64,000 bases of DNA from Metellina segmentata (lineage: Eukaryota > Arthropoda > Arachnida > Araneae > Tetragnathidae): positions 89,797,978-89,861,977 of the forward strand of contig OX375873.1 of the NCBI GenBank assembly GCA_947359465.1, given 5' to 3'. The stretch's first letter is position 1. Each line of letters begins with the position of its first letter. The translations under genes were made by a program, and so were the position numbers. This document shows, one piece after another, positions 25,830-64,000 of this stretch. The notes under the pieces are model-generated. The model had not been told where the DNA came from, did not search any database, and saw only the letters and a program-made list of their open reading frames with translations.

Positions 25830-26045
25830 TCCGTCCAACCAAAGACCGTTGTGTACGCGGGGCCTGGTGCCCGTTAAATCTGCCATGGTCTCAAATATTC
25901 GTAAGTGGAAGTTTGGAGAGCGGAATGCCAGCTCGGGTGTTGAATTCGTCATCTGACAAGGCCTGTGATCTTTCTCTTCGGGATTAATCCCGGAACGTCG
26001 CCTACAGCCCGTTGGTTGTTCCAGTGCGACGTTAATTAAAATCCC
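25830..26045 (+). repeat. tRNA-derived SINE, head lost
   Basis: Contains GGGGCCTGGTGCCCGTTAAAT, GTTTGGAGAGCGGAATGCCAG, GTCATCTGAC, GGGATTAATCCCGGAACGTCG and CCAGTGCGACGTTAATTAA. Confidence 0.7.
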
Positions 26046-26239
26046 AACATACCCATAATTAGCAGTGTGATGTTAATACTTACCTATAAAAAATCCCGTA
26101 GATCTCAAGTTATCTCAGTTTCACACTAGAGTTATAATTGAAATGTCCCGACCGCAACAACTGAGACGACAACATTGCGTCCCGAAATAATTAAGCGTAA
26201 CATAATTGCCATTTCTGATCCGAGATGTTCCATCGATAC

Positions 26240-26650
26240 ACTCATAATTACTGTGTCACCACTCTCGGATTGAAGACACTCGTGCCTTCTTTTCCACAAC
26301 CGCTAAACTAAGTGTCAGAAAGAAAAAAATAATAAAGAGAGGAGTTCTCAATCTGTACGAGGAGTCCGATTGTTCTATAATCGTTAATAAGGGTGTTCCG
26401 GTCCAGTAGGGGGAGAGGCACTTCCTCGCTATTCGTTTCGTTGTCGACCAGAAAGAAAACCGGCCGCAGATGTTCCGGTACGCTTGAAGAAACGCGGTAA
26501 GTTCGTCCTCCCTTGTGAGCAACGGTTGCCGATTTATTTTCGCTCGTCTGACCGTTCGGATTAGGAAGACGACGGGAACGAGAGATATTATATTGCCTGG
26601 TTCTGAACGAGCGAGGACGAAATGTAAGTGATCCCCCTTTTGGGGTCTTT
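26240..26650 (+). promoter_or_regulatory. CpG-richer patch with possible untranslated first exon
   Basis: This stretch has many CG dinucleotides compared with the AT-rich surroundings. It contains a run of purines and CG ending in GACGAAAT followed by a strong donor GTAAGT at 26624-26629. It could be the promoter and 5' exon of the GH31-like gene, whose first coding exon (35372) needs an upstream exon, or of an unrelated transcript. No TATA or Inr is assigned. Inference only. Confidence 0.25.
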
Positions 26651-26713
26651 CTGTTAAATTTTATAGTGTGCGGTTTTATTGAAGAACTATTAGACTGCGA
26701 TGTGGTTAATTAA

Positions 26714-27533
26714 TCTCTACTATTATAAAATGAAGTTCGTGTATTGGGTGTTCGCCGTGTTCTAACGAATCTATGGCACTTAAAATACTGAAATTTGGCA
26801 CACAGGTAGTCCGATTTTTTGCAATTTTATATACCAGCCCGAATTTTAAAATTTAATCTAGAACATTTTAAAATGAATTTAATGAAATTTAGTTATTATA
26901 GTTTTCTTTGGAATGGCAACAGATAGAGATATGACAGATTCTAAATTTATTTTTTCCGTTTTCATTTTGTCCGGAGGAATGATTTTCCCCCACATAGCAG
27001 ACAATAAAAAACAAAGTTTTAACTTTAGTTATGCAGTTCTTTTTTCTATATCCTAGACCGTTAAAGAGAGAATAAAAATTTCAACGGATTTGAAATCTGC
27101 GGAAAATTTTACATTTAGATCCATACTTAAAAATAGGATTTTCTTCAATTAAAGAAAATTTCTAAATTGAATATCTTTCATATTTTCGCAAGAGAATGTG
27201 ACGTCCCGCTAACATTGATGTTCCAAAAATAAACAGATTACATTTCCAGCCCTAATACGATTTCAGCGAAAGAAAATAAAAAACATTGTGGCTGGCATTA
27301 TTTAGTTCTTTTTTGTAATATCGGGATCGTTAAACAACAGATTTGAAATCTGCGGAAAATTTGACACCTGATGGATACCTTATACATTTAATTTTCTTTT
27401 AATGAATAATTTTTAAATTAAATATTTATATTTTTTGGTTTGCGTAGCAAACCACCACACGGGCAATGTGACCTCCACGAAAAGAACTGTCACTGGCAGT
27501 TATCCACTAGGCTACGGGCAACGCAGTAGCTAG
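26714..27533 (+). mobile_element. Helitron-like element, family A, copy A5
   Basis: Starts TCTCTACTATTATAAAATG and ends GGGCAACGCAGTAGCTAG at 27530-27533. Both internal TTTCAACGGATTTGAAATC blocks are present. The 3' part carries GGTTTGCGTAGCAAACC. Length 820 bases. Confidence 0.75.
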
Positions 27534-27589
27534 TTGCTGATATCTATTGATGGCAGAATCTACTTAGATTTCACAGTTCATATGTTATG

Positions 27590-27873
27590 TAAATCGGGCT
27601 GACCGTTTGGAAGACCGAAGGGTTGCGAGTTCGAAACTAGATCCTACCGTCTTGTGCGTGGGCGTTAAATCTGTCTTGGCCTCGACTGTTTTCACGTTGA
27701 TTTTCTGTGGAATTTTGGAGAATGGGGTGGCAGCTCGGGCGCTGACCTCGTCATGTGACCGTGGCTCAAATTTACAAGGTGTTGTTCTCCTTTCCCTTTG
27801 GGATTTTTCCAGACAGTCCCAATACTCCGTTGTGTTGCTCCAGTGAGACGTTAATTCAACTACTTGCCTACCT
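27590..27873 (+). repeat. tRNA-derived SINE, near full length
   Basis: The head has GGGCTGACCG and the box-B-like GCGAGTTCGAAACTAG (27628-27643), followed by GTGGGCGTTAAATCTGTC, the body (GTGGCAGCTCGGGCGCTGAC, TCATGTGACCGTGGCTC) and the tail GAGACGTTAATTCAAC with CTACTTGCCTACC. Confidence 0.72.
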
Positions 27874-29078
27874 TATACTAATCTATTTATAATTGATGAT
27901 ATTGAGGGTAATTCATCCACACATAATCCATCGTCATTCCACTGATTGAAATCAAATTTGTGAAGAACGTATATCAGCATCTCGTGTTCAACAAAGCTCT
28001 CTGATCCATATTAGTAAGTCCACCTATTTTTGCGTTCGCTCTCGTATTTCTTTTCTGTGCTGATTATTTATCGCTCTCGTATTTCTTTTCTATGTTGATT
28101 AATCTCTCACGTTTCCGTGTCGTTTTAGCAATACTAGAAAACCCATGCAACAGCATATGTTCTAAAGTTTCTTAATTGCTGATATCTGTTGATATTGGTA
28201 AACCTGGTATGTATTTTTTTCCTATAAAATACACGGCAATAAGCACACCTGGGTCATATTATCCCACTCAGCTTTGAACGTGGTTTTAAAATTAATCCCA
28301 TTCCCTTGATTAAAATTGAGTCAGTATATTTTTTAACCCTCTACGTATTTTCACTCATATTTTCTTTCCTGCGCAGATTTTTATCTTTCAAATTTTTCAT
28401 CACTTTTTATAATCAGACTGCTGAAGAATTTCGTTAAAGAGTGGCAAGGTTTCCCGTATAGTTTTAGCAAAATTAATAAGCTCCATAACTCAAATCAAGC
28501 ATATTTAAACTAAGCAGTGTATCCCACAACGCTCAATTTTATATTGTTGACACTGGTCAATATACGAAACACGTCGATTTATATGCCTCGTATGTTAGTG
28601 AATTATATTCCTAGCAGACCAGCTTATAGACTCTTGGATTTCTACTAGTATCAGTTAAGGCTATCGCAGCAAAAGTGGCCTAAACCCAGCAATGTAACCA
28701 GAATGCAATTTTCTTGTCACTATTTTTTTTAAATATTTTTTTATTTATCCACAATATGATTTGAGATCCTAAAAATTCGTTTTTCAGTGATTTACACTAA
28801 GATATTTTGTAATTTTATAAGACTTGTACCTGCACTCACAAAAGAAAAAAGGTCTCAAAAACGGTAACAATAAAAATCGTGTTTTTGTGGGTTAGGCTAC
28901 TCTTGCTCTGATTGAACTCGATTGATGGCCGTGCCGTTAATTTCCATACCTGATTAAAATCCGTTTATAATCTGTATAAGCATTGGTATGCCCCATTTCA
29001 TACCTACAAATATTTTAAAATTGGGTAAAAAATTTGAGAGCAACATTCCTTGTGCTTCGTACTGGAGTTAATTCGTAT
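27874..29078. other. No gene; short direct repeat
   Basis: CGCTCTCGTATTTCTTTTCT appears twice in tandem at 28037-28056 and 28072-28091 (period 35). Otherwise AT-rich with no coding signal. Confidence 0.4.
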
Positions 29079-29891
29079 TTCTAACTGAATAACCCGGCAT
29101 TGCTCGGGTTTCAAATATGACCGCGACATTTCCCTGTGTTAATTCAAATACACAAACCCTGTAGAACGTGTTTCCTTGTCCATGTACATTTATTGCAGGA
29201 AAACAAACTTTAGATTTTAAAATTGGGGCTTCGAGAGGCACTTTTAGGACTACCTGTGTGCCAATTTTCATAACTACAGATTGGTCTGAAGAAAGGAAAG
29301 ATATATTACCCAGAGCATGACAAATCCCGGGCGCCAGGTTTTTCCATGGCGCCTAAAAAATTTGGTCTGGCGCCTAAATGTTCTCTTTTTGTAAAAAAAC
29401 GTCCCCCCCCCCCTTTTTTTTTTCCCCCATGGGAAAAAAATGATTTTTTAATCTGATGATTTGCGATATAAACGGACCATCAGTGAAATATTTTGATCCT
29501 ACAAAGGCTGCGGACAAGTGTCATTTCAGTTCTAAAGCAACAAGACATATTCATGTCCATAAAAGGTAAAAAAATGGAGTAAAATGTATAATGTAGATAA
29601 TAAAAATGTTACTTTTTATCGCCTCAGTTACTATAAATGGCATATTATTTTCTGCGCAGGTGTAATGAGTTCTTGGATGTACTTAGCGTTGGAAAAAATA
29701 TTAGTATATGTATTGCACGTGGGTGTCCTGGCTCCTAATTTTTTTTACTTTGTTAACCTTTGATCTAGCCTATGTTTTCCGCAGGGTTCTTAAGTATAGT
29801 GTACCAAATTTGGTGTGGATTGGTCAAACAGTGTAGATTTGTGAGAATAGACACATACTCACACAAACATCCTTTGTTATATATTGTATAT
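29079..29891 (-). repeat. Unclassified repeat with CCGGGCATTGCTCGGG-type hairpin
   Basis: AACCCGGCATTGCTCGGGTT at 29091-29110 forms a near-perfect hairpin. The other end (29760-29890) has the phrase 'CCAAATTTGGTGTGGATTGGTCAAACA' followed by CACA-rich sequence, which resembles a widespread invertebrate short-repeat end. The middle (29325-29745) holds GGCGCC palindromes and C- and T-runs and may be a separate insertion. Element type not determined. Confidence 0.4.
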
Positions 29892-30087
29892 AGGTACAGT
29901 GCGTGTCAAAAAGTTCATACGTCAGTCATGTTACCACAAATAGATACTGGGCGTCCATTTCAATTGCATCTCTTCAATTGTTCAAAAGCGATTCAATTTT
30001 TTTTTTTACCTCTAAACCTATTTTTGGGTTGGTTTGGATTTTCTTTTCTGGCCTATTTCCATCTTCCAGAATTCCCGTTTGTCTGCA

Positions 30088-30245
30088 CGGAAGTTTTTGA
30101 GAGTGGTGTGCCATCTCAGGTGTGACCTCGTCATTGACCGTGTATCAAAAGGACAAAGCGTTGTTCTTGGAAATTTCCTTTCGGAATCGATCCCGGTCCT
30201 TCGCCCATAGCCCGTTTTGTTGCATCGGTGCGTCGAAAATTCAAT
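30088..30245 (+). repeat. tRNA-derived SINE, body fragment
   Basis: Degraded match: GAGAGTGGTGTGCCATCTC, GTGACCTCGTCATTGACCGTG, GAATCGATCCCGGTCCTTCG and GCCCATAGCCCG. Confidence 0.6.
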
Positions 30246-31080
30246 AAACTTCAAAAAGGTTTCCTTCCTGCGGCTGAATTCCAGTTGGTTAGCCATTTAG
30301 AAACTGATTGTATTTTAATTGTGCGCGATATCAAAGACTGGGGTAGGGAACGCTCATTTCCACTCCGAAGATGGTGTATTTTTCATTTCCAACCGCTCGA
30401 AGCGATACTTTAAGTGCATCAATCCAAAGAGCAACGCATTGCAAGTTAAGCAGGTCTGTTGAAATTACTCATCAAGACAGATTATATCTTGAGTGCGCTC
30501 ATTGTTCGAAACCTTGTTCAAACAAGAGGTTTAGCACTCACACGGTGAATTATTTCCCTTAACGTAGCCACATTCGTAGTTTTATTGCCGCTCAAACGAT
30601 TCTCTCCCAATTAGGTATCAGAAAGTTTCTTACGAATGAACACTATCAATATCTCGTGTTCTCTTCAATTTATCTCTGGCCATCAACCGGAAGTAAACAT
30701 CTTAAATCGTCCTTCCGTGACTGAATGGCCATTTTATGGAGATTATGTTTGGCATTGTTCTATGTGCTTCGGGGGGAGTGTTGTACAACATAGTTCTGTA
30801 TTTTTCTGGGCATAACCTTGAGTTGAATTGTGGAAACGATTAGGAAATTTTACTTGTATCAAGTTGGTTATAGTTAATTATACAGATTTGCACAGCAAGT
30901 GACTACGTCGTTACTTTTCCTTAATTGTTCCTAAACATTTAAGAAACGTATTCTAAGAGATATTATAAACACTAAAATGTAATCGAGGTCAGTATGAAAA
31001 CAAACGAGTTGAATTTTCTTTTCGCCCTTTTTGAACGCAGCCCACGAAAAATCTGTCGTAATCTCAACTGTTCTAACCTT
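30246..31080. other. No supported gene
   Basis: No family-like ORF or repeat structure seen. Confidence 0.35.
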
Positions 31081-31084
31081 GGTG

Positions 31085-31262
31085 TGGTGTGGTAGTTTGG
31101 AGAGTGGGGTGCTAGCTCAGGTGTTAACCTCGTCATCTGATCGTGGTTCATAATTAAGAGGTTTTTGAACTCTGATCTCTCTTTGGGATGGATCGCGGAC
31201 CGTCGTCAATAACCCTTTGTGTTGCTACAGAACGATATTTATTAACTACCTACCTTCTTAGA
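31085..31262 (+). repeat. tRNA-derived SINE, body and tail
   Basis: GTTTGGAGAGTGGGGTGCTAG, GTGTTAACCTCGTCATCTGA, GGATCGCGGACCGTCG and tail TTATTAACTACCTACCTTC. Confidence 0.68.
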
Positions 31263-31489
31263 CGCAGAGGCGAAGTTGGACTTTATTTAGGTAGGTCTGT
31301 TTTTATAATGTAAAATTTTCCTCAGAAAATCCGTTAAAATTTCAACAAAATCTTAATCAGTAACAAATTTTTTTAAACTTTAATTTGCTTAAAACTAAAA
31401 ATTCATTGTCATTTCCTAGAAACTATAAAATTTGATTACATTAGTCTTCTCACGAATTCATCAAACACCTGGTCTTGGTTCAGTCGAGG

Positions 31490-31690
31490 ATATTTCTGCG
31501 AGAGCAGATCTGTTCCAGGAACCGTTTACCGAGATCTGCTCCAGGAATAGTCTAGCGAGATCAGAGCGAGACCTGTATCAGGAACAGTCCAACGAGACGT
31601 GTACCAGGAGCAATCCAGCGATATCAGCTCTACGAACAGTTTATTGAGAACAGCTCCGAGATCGTAGAACAGGGTCGGAACAGTTTGAGC
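31490..31690 (+). repeat. Minisatellite, ~27-bp unit, about six diverged units
   Basis: Unit GCGAGATCTGCTCCAGGAACAG plus TCYA recurs at ~31497, 31530, 31556, 31590, 31616 and 31646. Two units carry an extra ~9 bases. The region encodes nothing convincing. Confidence 0.7.
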
Positions 31691-32177
31691 AATAATCAAT
31701 TAATGAGGTAGAAATAATCTCAGAATAGGAAATAGTTTGTGGACAGAGAACGGTGAATAAATGAATAGGAAACACAGAGTGAGTCAAGAACTGTAGGATG
31801 AACAGCTGTGTTTCGCACAGCATTATTTAGAAAATACAAATTTTTTTTTAGCTAATTTGGGAAAATTCGAGAATAATAATACCTTTAAGTCGATGCTGTG
31901 TCAGCGTTCACTGTTTGTTCTAGAGCCACGTGAAATGGAATTCGAGAAAAAGATGTTTCAGAGTCAATTTTCAGCAGGTTCAGATGGTAAAAGTCATCCA
32001 GCGAGTTATGTAGTTAAATAGTTATGTCTACTGCAAGAAAAAAAATGTTGGAGTCATTTTCTGTATAGCACCTAATCTGTGTTACATACTTACACCTGTG
32101 TGGTAGTAAATTCACACGGTCATTAACACAATAGGTATCTTAGGACTAGAAAACGAACCTTCCATTTTAAATTGAAA
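31691..32177. other. No supported gene
   Basis: AT-rich spacer between the minisatellite and a Helitron; no signal. Confidence 0.35.
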
Positions 32178-32975
32178 CTAGCCACTGCGTGGCCAGCATG
32201 GCGTTGCCCGTGACAGTTCTTTTCGTAGGGTCAGGTGTGACCACTACTCGCTAGCCCCCAGTGATTACTAGGAATTCCCATACGTGTTCGCAGCCCATTG
32301 GATACAGCCATAATGGCGTTGCCCGTGGTGTTGGTTTGCTTCACAAACCAAAGGGAAATTCATAGCCTATTGGATAACAGCCATCGCGGCTTGTCCGTGG
32401 TGGCCTCGTCATTGTTAAATGCGACCAAATTTGAATTGCGAAGAGAGTCAATCGGCGTGATGTCACAATCTCGCGATAACCATGACGTCCCAATGTCTTG
32501 CGAAAACCGTCGACGGCTTTGACTAGTAGATGATGCGGGGTGGAACGTCCTGCGGAGTCCGGTAGAAATGAGCTGGGTTTGCGTCGCTTACGGCAACCCT
32601 CCCGTACTTTCTCTTCTTGTTACAGTCGACGACTTTGGCAGGTAGAACATGCGGGGTGGGACGTCCTTCGAGGCCGGTAGAAAGAAGCTCGTTTTACGTT
32701 CCCCTTGGCAACTCTCGCGTACTTTCAATTAAATTCCAAATAAAAATCAATTTTTAAAATGTTCTTAATTCAATTTTAAAATGTTCTTAATTTAATTTTA
32801 AAATGTTCTAGATTTAATTTTAAAATACCCCCCCCCCGAAAAAAATAATGATTTTTTTACCCAATTATTGCAAAACAAAAACTGACTACCTGTGTTCCAA
32901 ATCCCATTACTACAAGTGCGATAGATTCGTCAGGACTTTGCGGGCAGAAAACAAACACTTCCTTTTATAATACAC
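32178..32975 (-). mobile_element. Helitron-like element, family A, copy A7, 5' end cut by a Tc1 insertion
   Basis: The minus-strand 3' end is GGCCACGCAGTGGCTAG (32194-32178), perfect. The body includes two tandem ~119-base units (about 32508-32610 and 32627-32730; shared ATGCGGGGTGG and CGTCCT). The 5' part stops at TTATAATA (32975), one step before the expected GTAGAGA, where the Tc1 terminal repeat begins. Confidence 0.75.
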
Positions 32976-33980
32976 TCATTGCCATAAAACTTTGCGCACC
33001 AAGAAATAATTGTCACGAAACTTGGCATGAAGGTACATGTCGGCCAGATATGCAAATTATTAGAAATGCAGCGTGATTGCTCATTGTGTAATGCCACTAG
33101 AGGGCGTCGAACTTCGTTTTCCTTGGAGTATAAAACAGGTAAGCAGAGCTTGTTGGAGTGTACTTAATCTTTTGCAAAGGAAACGCTGAGGTAGACATGC
33201 CGTCATCGAAGACAATATGAACAGCTATCAGAGTTCGAGAGGGGAAGAATCTTCGGGATGATAGAAGCTGGGTGGTCAGATCGGCGAGTAGCTCGTCAAG
33301 TAGACCGTTCTGATTTTACTGTGAGGAGTTGTTGGGACCAGTGGACAGAAGAGACGTCATTTACACGGCGACCAGGCTCAGGACGCCCTCGACAGACCAG
33401 TCGTCGAGAAGACCGTCACATCATACGAAACGCACGCGTAGAGCCAACTGCCTCATTGACCGCTATCCAGACACAGGCAGCACCTTCACTACGGGCCCCT
33501 GTGTCTTCCCGAACCATAGCAAGGCGCCTGGCTGAAGGACATCTGGTATCGCGGCGCCCATTACGTGTGCTGCCAATGACACCCACAGACCGACGCTTCC
33601 GTTTGGAGTGGTGTCGCGAACAACGACGAATCTAGATTCAATTTGAGAAGTGATGGCAATCGTGTTCGTGTGTGGAGGCACGGTGATGAACGCCTCAATC
33701 CTGCCTTCGCTTTACAGCGACACACCGCTCCCACAGCTGGTCTGATGGTATGGGGTGCCATGATTACGATACATGGTCACCCCTAATTTTGATCCATGGT
33801 ACAATGACAGCCCAGCGGTACGTCCATGACATCCTTCAGCCACATGTGATGTCACTCATGGCACGGCTCCCAGGAGCCATTTTTCAACAAGACAGTGCTC
33901 GACCACACACATTGTCTTGTTGAAAAATGGCTCCTGGGAGACCTGCCTTGAGTGGCATCACATGTGGCTGAAGGATAGCA
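32974..33980 (+). mobile_element. Tc1/mariner-type transposon, truncated and partly inverted
   Basis: The left terminus follows TA at 32974-32975 and reads CACTCATTGCCATAAAACTT, a terminal repeat style common in arachnid and insect Tc1 elements. The right terminus is missing. Instead, sequence 33831-33895 is repeated in inverted orientation at 33911-33976. Confidence 0.75.
33199..33910 (+). pseudogene. Tc1-like transposase, broken
   Basis: Starts MPSSKT (33199). After a frameshift it reads LSEFERGRIFGMIEAGWSDR, then RVARQVDRSDFTVRSCWDQW, then RRPGSGRPRQTSRREDRHI, a paired helix-turn-helix with the GRPR hook. Next comes TIARRLAEGHLVSRRPLRVL and FRLEWCREQRR. A deletion joins this to DESRFNLRSDG, the first catalytic Asp block. 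After another frameshift comes TMTAQRYVHDILQPHV, then GAIFQQDSARPHT with the second Asp. The third acidic residue region is missing. About two thirds of the usual ~340 residues remain. It cannot be functional. Confidence 0.85.
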
Positions 33981-33984
33981 GCGT

Positions 33985-34332
33985 CCCTAACTGAAATTTT
34001 AAGCAGATTTCAAATCCGTTGAAAGATTATTTATTTTTATCATCTGGCAAAATCAAAACGGAAATGAAAAAAATAAATTTAGAATATGACCTTTTTCATC
34101 AACACCTCCTATAGCAGGTGTTGCTTCTATGCTGTTGCATTCAATAATAATTAAATTTCGATAAATTCATTTAAAAATGTTCTAGATTAAATTTTTTAAA
34201 TTCGTCTCGACCCTAAAATTGCAAAAAATTCGGACTACCTGTGTGCCAAATCCCATTACTGTAAGTGCCATAGATTCGTCAGGACTTTGCGTGCTTGAAA
34301 CAAACAAACACTTCCTTTAATAATATAAGAGA
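33985..34332 (-). mobile_element. Helitron-like family A 5' fragment
   Basis: Minus strand from TCTCTTATATTATTAAAGG (34332) down to the TTTCAACGGATTTGAAATC block near 34005. The rest is missing. It may be the displaced 5' part of a copy like A7. Confidence 0.65.
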
Positions 34333-34644
34333 CTATGGGGAGTTAATTTCAAACAATTTTTAAAAAAATGAAAAATGCTCTACGACGCTTCAGTGAGGAG
34401 CTAGGTTTGTTTAAGTAAAGTGTCACACTTTGTCGCGGTAACCATATTGATGACGTATTTCTCGGCCTCGCATCATTCGCCAACCTTAAAAAAGGCCTTT
34501 TTTGAAAACTGTAGGTTATGGGTATCCTTAAAAACAGACCAAGTTTATGGCAAACTCGAGAAAATAAAATGTGTTCTTCCTCTTGGTCTACTCAACAATG
34601 CCTCTGCGTCGACAAATAAATTAGCTACTCATTTTTTCAGGTTG

Positions 34645-34930
34645 TAAGACGTGAACCACGAATAATGAAGTTCGAAACTCGATCGAACCAGACACCGTCG
34701 TGTTCATAAGGGCTGGTGCATGTTAAATAGGACGTGGTCTCAAATGTACTCACGTTGGCGTGTAGAGAGAGGGTTCGGAGAGTGGGATATCATGCCAGGT
34801 GTGACTTCATCACATTACCGTGGTTCAAAATTACGATAGGTTGTCCAAGGATCTATCCCTTTGGGATTGATTGCTGACGGTCGCCAATAGCCCGACGTGT
34901 TGCTCCAGCGCGATGTTAATTCATTTTCTT
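34645..34930 (+). repeat. tRNA-derived SINE, near full length
   Basis: Box-B-like GAAGTTCGAAACTCGATCG (34669-34687), AGGGCTGGTGCATGTTAAAT, GTGTGACTTCATCAC, GTGGTTCAAAATTACG, GGGATTGATTGCTGACGGTC and tail GCGATGTTAATTC. Confidence 0.72.
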
Positions 34931-35371
34931 AACCGGGAAGAAGACTTGTGAGAAATTCACGTTCCGTTTGCCCTCGCTTTGCAAATCTGTTGCCAACCAC
35001 AAACCAATCGAGGCTAGAAAATCATCGATTGGTGGGTGGGTGGCACGTGGTGGGAGTCCCTATCAACCATAATCTAAATTGGGTGCGTATCTGTCTCTCA
35101 TTGTTTTGAAATTTTTCTGTGAATCCGAAAGTATGGTTGAATAATAGTTAATCAGTGTTTCTGAACTTCGAATTGCAGTCCAGAAGTGGAACCGTGGGTA
35201 AAACAAGTGAGATTGATATTTATACTTAAAAATGCTTAAGAATTTGATATGAAGTAATTTATTATACAGTGTATTTGCCGCAGTTAAAATTTTATGGAAC
35301 AGTGTGTTCTATAACATAACAGTGCAGTGTAAAGCAGATAACTTATTTTTGGATTATTTTCCGTATTTCAG

Positions 35372-63965
<28,594 letters not shown>

Positions 63966-64000
63966 GTGAGTTAATGTTTTAGAACTACTTTGTGCGCATT

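Overview
This is AT-rich eukaryotic (animal) DNA, most likely from an arthropod with a large, transposon-loaded genome. The grounds are a multi-exon gene with GT-AG introns, tRNA-derived SINEs, Helitron-like elements, a Tc1-like element with a spider/insect-style transposase, and remnants of repeat protein families I associate with hemipteran and other arthropod genomes. The species cannot be fixed from the window. I found no rRNA, functional tRNA, CRISPR or prokaryotic operon.

One host gene is present: a plus-strand GH31 (alpha-glucosidase family) gene. Thirteen coding exons lie between 35,372 and 63,965, and the 3' end lies beyond the window. The exons join in one open frame of about 740 codons: short cytoplasmic tail, one transmembrane segment, six-cysteine trefoil (P-type) domain, N-terminal beta domain and most of the (beta/alpha)8 barrel. 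Folding landmarks are kept, but nearly all active-site positions are substituted. The nucleophile Asp is Val, the acid/base Asp is Gly, and the barrel Arg, Trp, Asp and His substrate contacts are lost. It looks like an intact, spliced gene for a membrane-anchored pseudoenzyme, not a decayed copy.

From 1 to 35 kb there is no host gene I can support. It is a mosaic of repeats. Helitron-like family A (TC start, hairpin, CTAG end) includes a head-to-tail tandem pair at 1,143-2,570. Helitron-like family C has a 3' end made of several short palindromes. Other items are a 3.2 kb transposon with perfect 30-bp terminal inverted repeats (2,989-6,154), a 2.6 kb foldback with ~760-bp arms around a decayed gene (8,570-11,185), a transposon with 8-bp target duplications inside a family C Helitron (12,468-13,271), a decayed transposon gene near 21.5 kb, a CpG-richer patch at 26.2-26.65 kb, a 27-bp minisatellite at 31.5 kb and a rearranged Tc1 element at 33-34 kb.

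From 35 to 64 kb the introns carry younger insertions. A non-autonomous DNA transposon family (ends CAGGGTGG, 5-bp target duplications, subterminal CAGGGAA arrays) has three members at 36,472-38,524, 48,237-50,808 and, nested inside the latter, 48,680-50,455. Two of these carry the same family A Helitron. Intron 1 also holds a TTAA-flanked element (42,113-42,995), a decayed repeat gene (44,365-45,520) and a SINE cluster (46.4-47.35 kb). Intron 11 holds a decayed hAT-type element (58,366-62,220).

Coordinates of exons, terminal repeats and target duplications were read base by base. Boundaries of old fragments and SINEs are approximate.
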